64,000 bases of DNA from Prevotella sp. DNF00663 (GTDB lineage: Bacteria; Bacteroidota; Bacteroidia; Bacteroidales; Bacteroidaceae), in NCBI RefSeq assembly GCF_001553265.1, contig NZ_KQ960610.1:36881-100880 (forward strand), given 5' to 3'. Position numbers and translations under genes: made by a program. The notes beneath the pieces were generated by a model, which worked only from the letters and a program-made list of their open reading frames with translations, ran no database searches and had not been told where the DNA came from. How positions within the stretch are numbered: the stretch's first letter is position 1; every line of letters begins with the position of its first letter. This document shows positions 63,811 through 64,000 of this stretch, piece after piece.

Positions 63811-64000
63811 TCTACTTATCCACTTAAAACCATCTCCCTCCCCTTTTGGGGAGGGCTGGGGTGGGGCTGTTGCAACGGCTTCTCAGCATCGCTGCCTCGA
63901 CTTTTCAGCATTTCGGAATAGGCTTGACAGTAGAGCTGCCGAGCCCTTGCAGCAACCTTACTCTGACTCTCCCCAAAAGGGGAGGGAGATGGTTTTAAGT
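63811..64000. repeat. inverted pair of dispersed hairpin repeats at the window edge
   Basis: A direct copy (AAACTCGTCTACTTATCCAC, core CCCTCCCCTTTTGGGGAGGG at 63836-63855, GCTGGGGTGGGGCTG) and an inverted copy (core about 63968-63987, then GATGGTTTTAAGT) enclose about 110 bases with CATCGCTGCCTCG words. No gene is seen from 63665 to the end. Confidence 0.8.

Noticed and set aside
1..64000. CRISPR arrays, tRNA or rRNA genes
   Set aside because: No regularly spaced direct repeats and no cloverleaf or rRNA-like stretches were seen; the dispersed repeats are irregularly spaced and in both orientations.

Overview
The window comes from a member of the Bacteroidota, most likely order Bacteroidales and perhaps Prevotellaceae; the genus is a guess. 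The evidence is two SusC/SusD pairs, promoters of the Bacteroides type (-33 TTTG, -7 TAnnTTTG), weak Shine-Dalgarno sequences, DUF4290 and DUF4250 proteins, a type III glutamine synthetase, a MurA with Asp in place of the catalytic Cys, and a ribosomal-protein locus without tuf between fusA and rpsJ and without adk between secY and map. I found no rRNA, tRNA or CRISPR.

Layout. 1-6030: start of a leftward yicC, then a rightward housekeeping operon tsaB, DUF4290 gene, murA, rimM, dxr, rseP ending in a hairpin. 6140-7540: an OmpA-family gene with its own promoter and terminator. 7573-10110: three leftward FKBP-type prolyl isomerases in a row (periplasmic, lipoprotein, cytoplasmic). 10315-11007: a sirtuin with a degraded zinc site. 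11008-11558: a non-coding mosaic of dispersed repeats.

11559-28721 is a surface-glycan/LPS region interrupted by miaB. A rightward operon (LicD transferase, class V aminotransferase, TagD-like cytidylyltransferase fused to a Gfo/Idh-type domain) converges on a leftward operon (vapBC-like pair, MsbA-like ABC transporter, LpxL-like acyltransferase, WaaP/InaA-like kinase, two glycosyltransferases). After miaB and a repeat-rich gap, a second module follows (glycosyltransferase, second LicD, IspD/TarI-type cytidylyltransferase, NAD-dependent epimerase/dehydratase), divergent from a Wzx-like flippase. The two sets could each make a CDP-activated small molecule and transfer it as a phosphodiester onto LPS or a capsule. 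I consider this the most interesting system in the window; its substrates are unknown.

28824-31299: leftward glnN (type III) and a DUF4250 gene with its own terminator. 31797-39049: an island between glnN and the str operon. It carries a SusC/SusD pair plus a small lipoprotein gene and is bracketed by two decayed copies of one sequence that contain IS5-like transposase remnants and complementary halves of a DUF4348-like gene. Its codon usage differs from the neighbours.

39366-57935: the ribosomal superlocus (str, S10, spc and alpha operons): rpsL to fusA, rpsJ to rpsQ, rplN to secY, map, infA, rpmJ, rpsM to rplQ, closed by a terminator. 58330-63724: a second SusC/SusD operon with a good promoter, a long structured leader and a terminator. 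63725-64000: more copies of the dispersed hairpin repeat seen at 11 kb and 23 kb.
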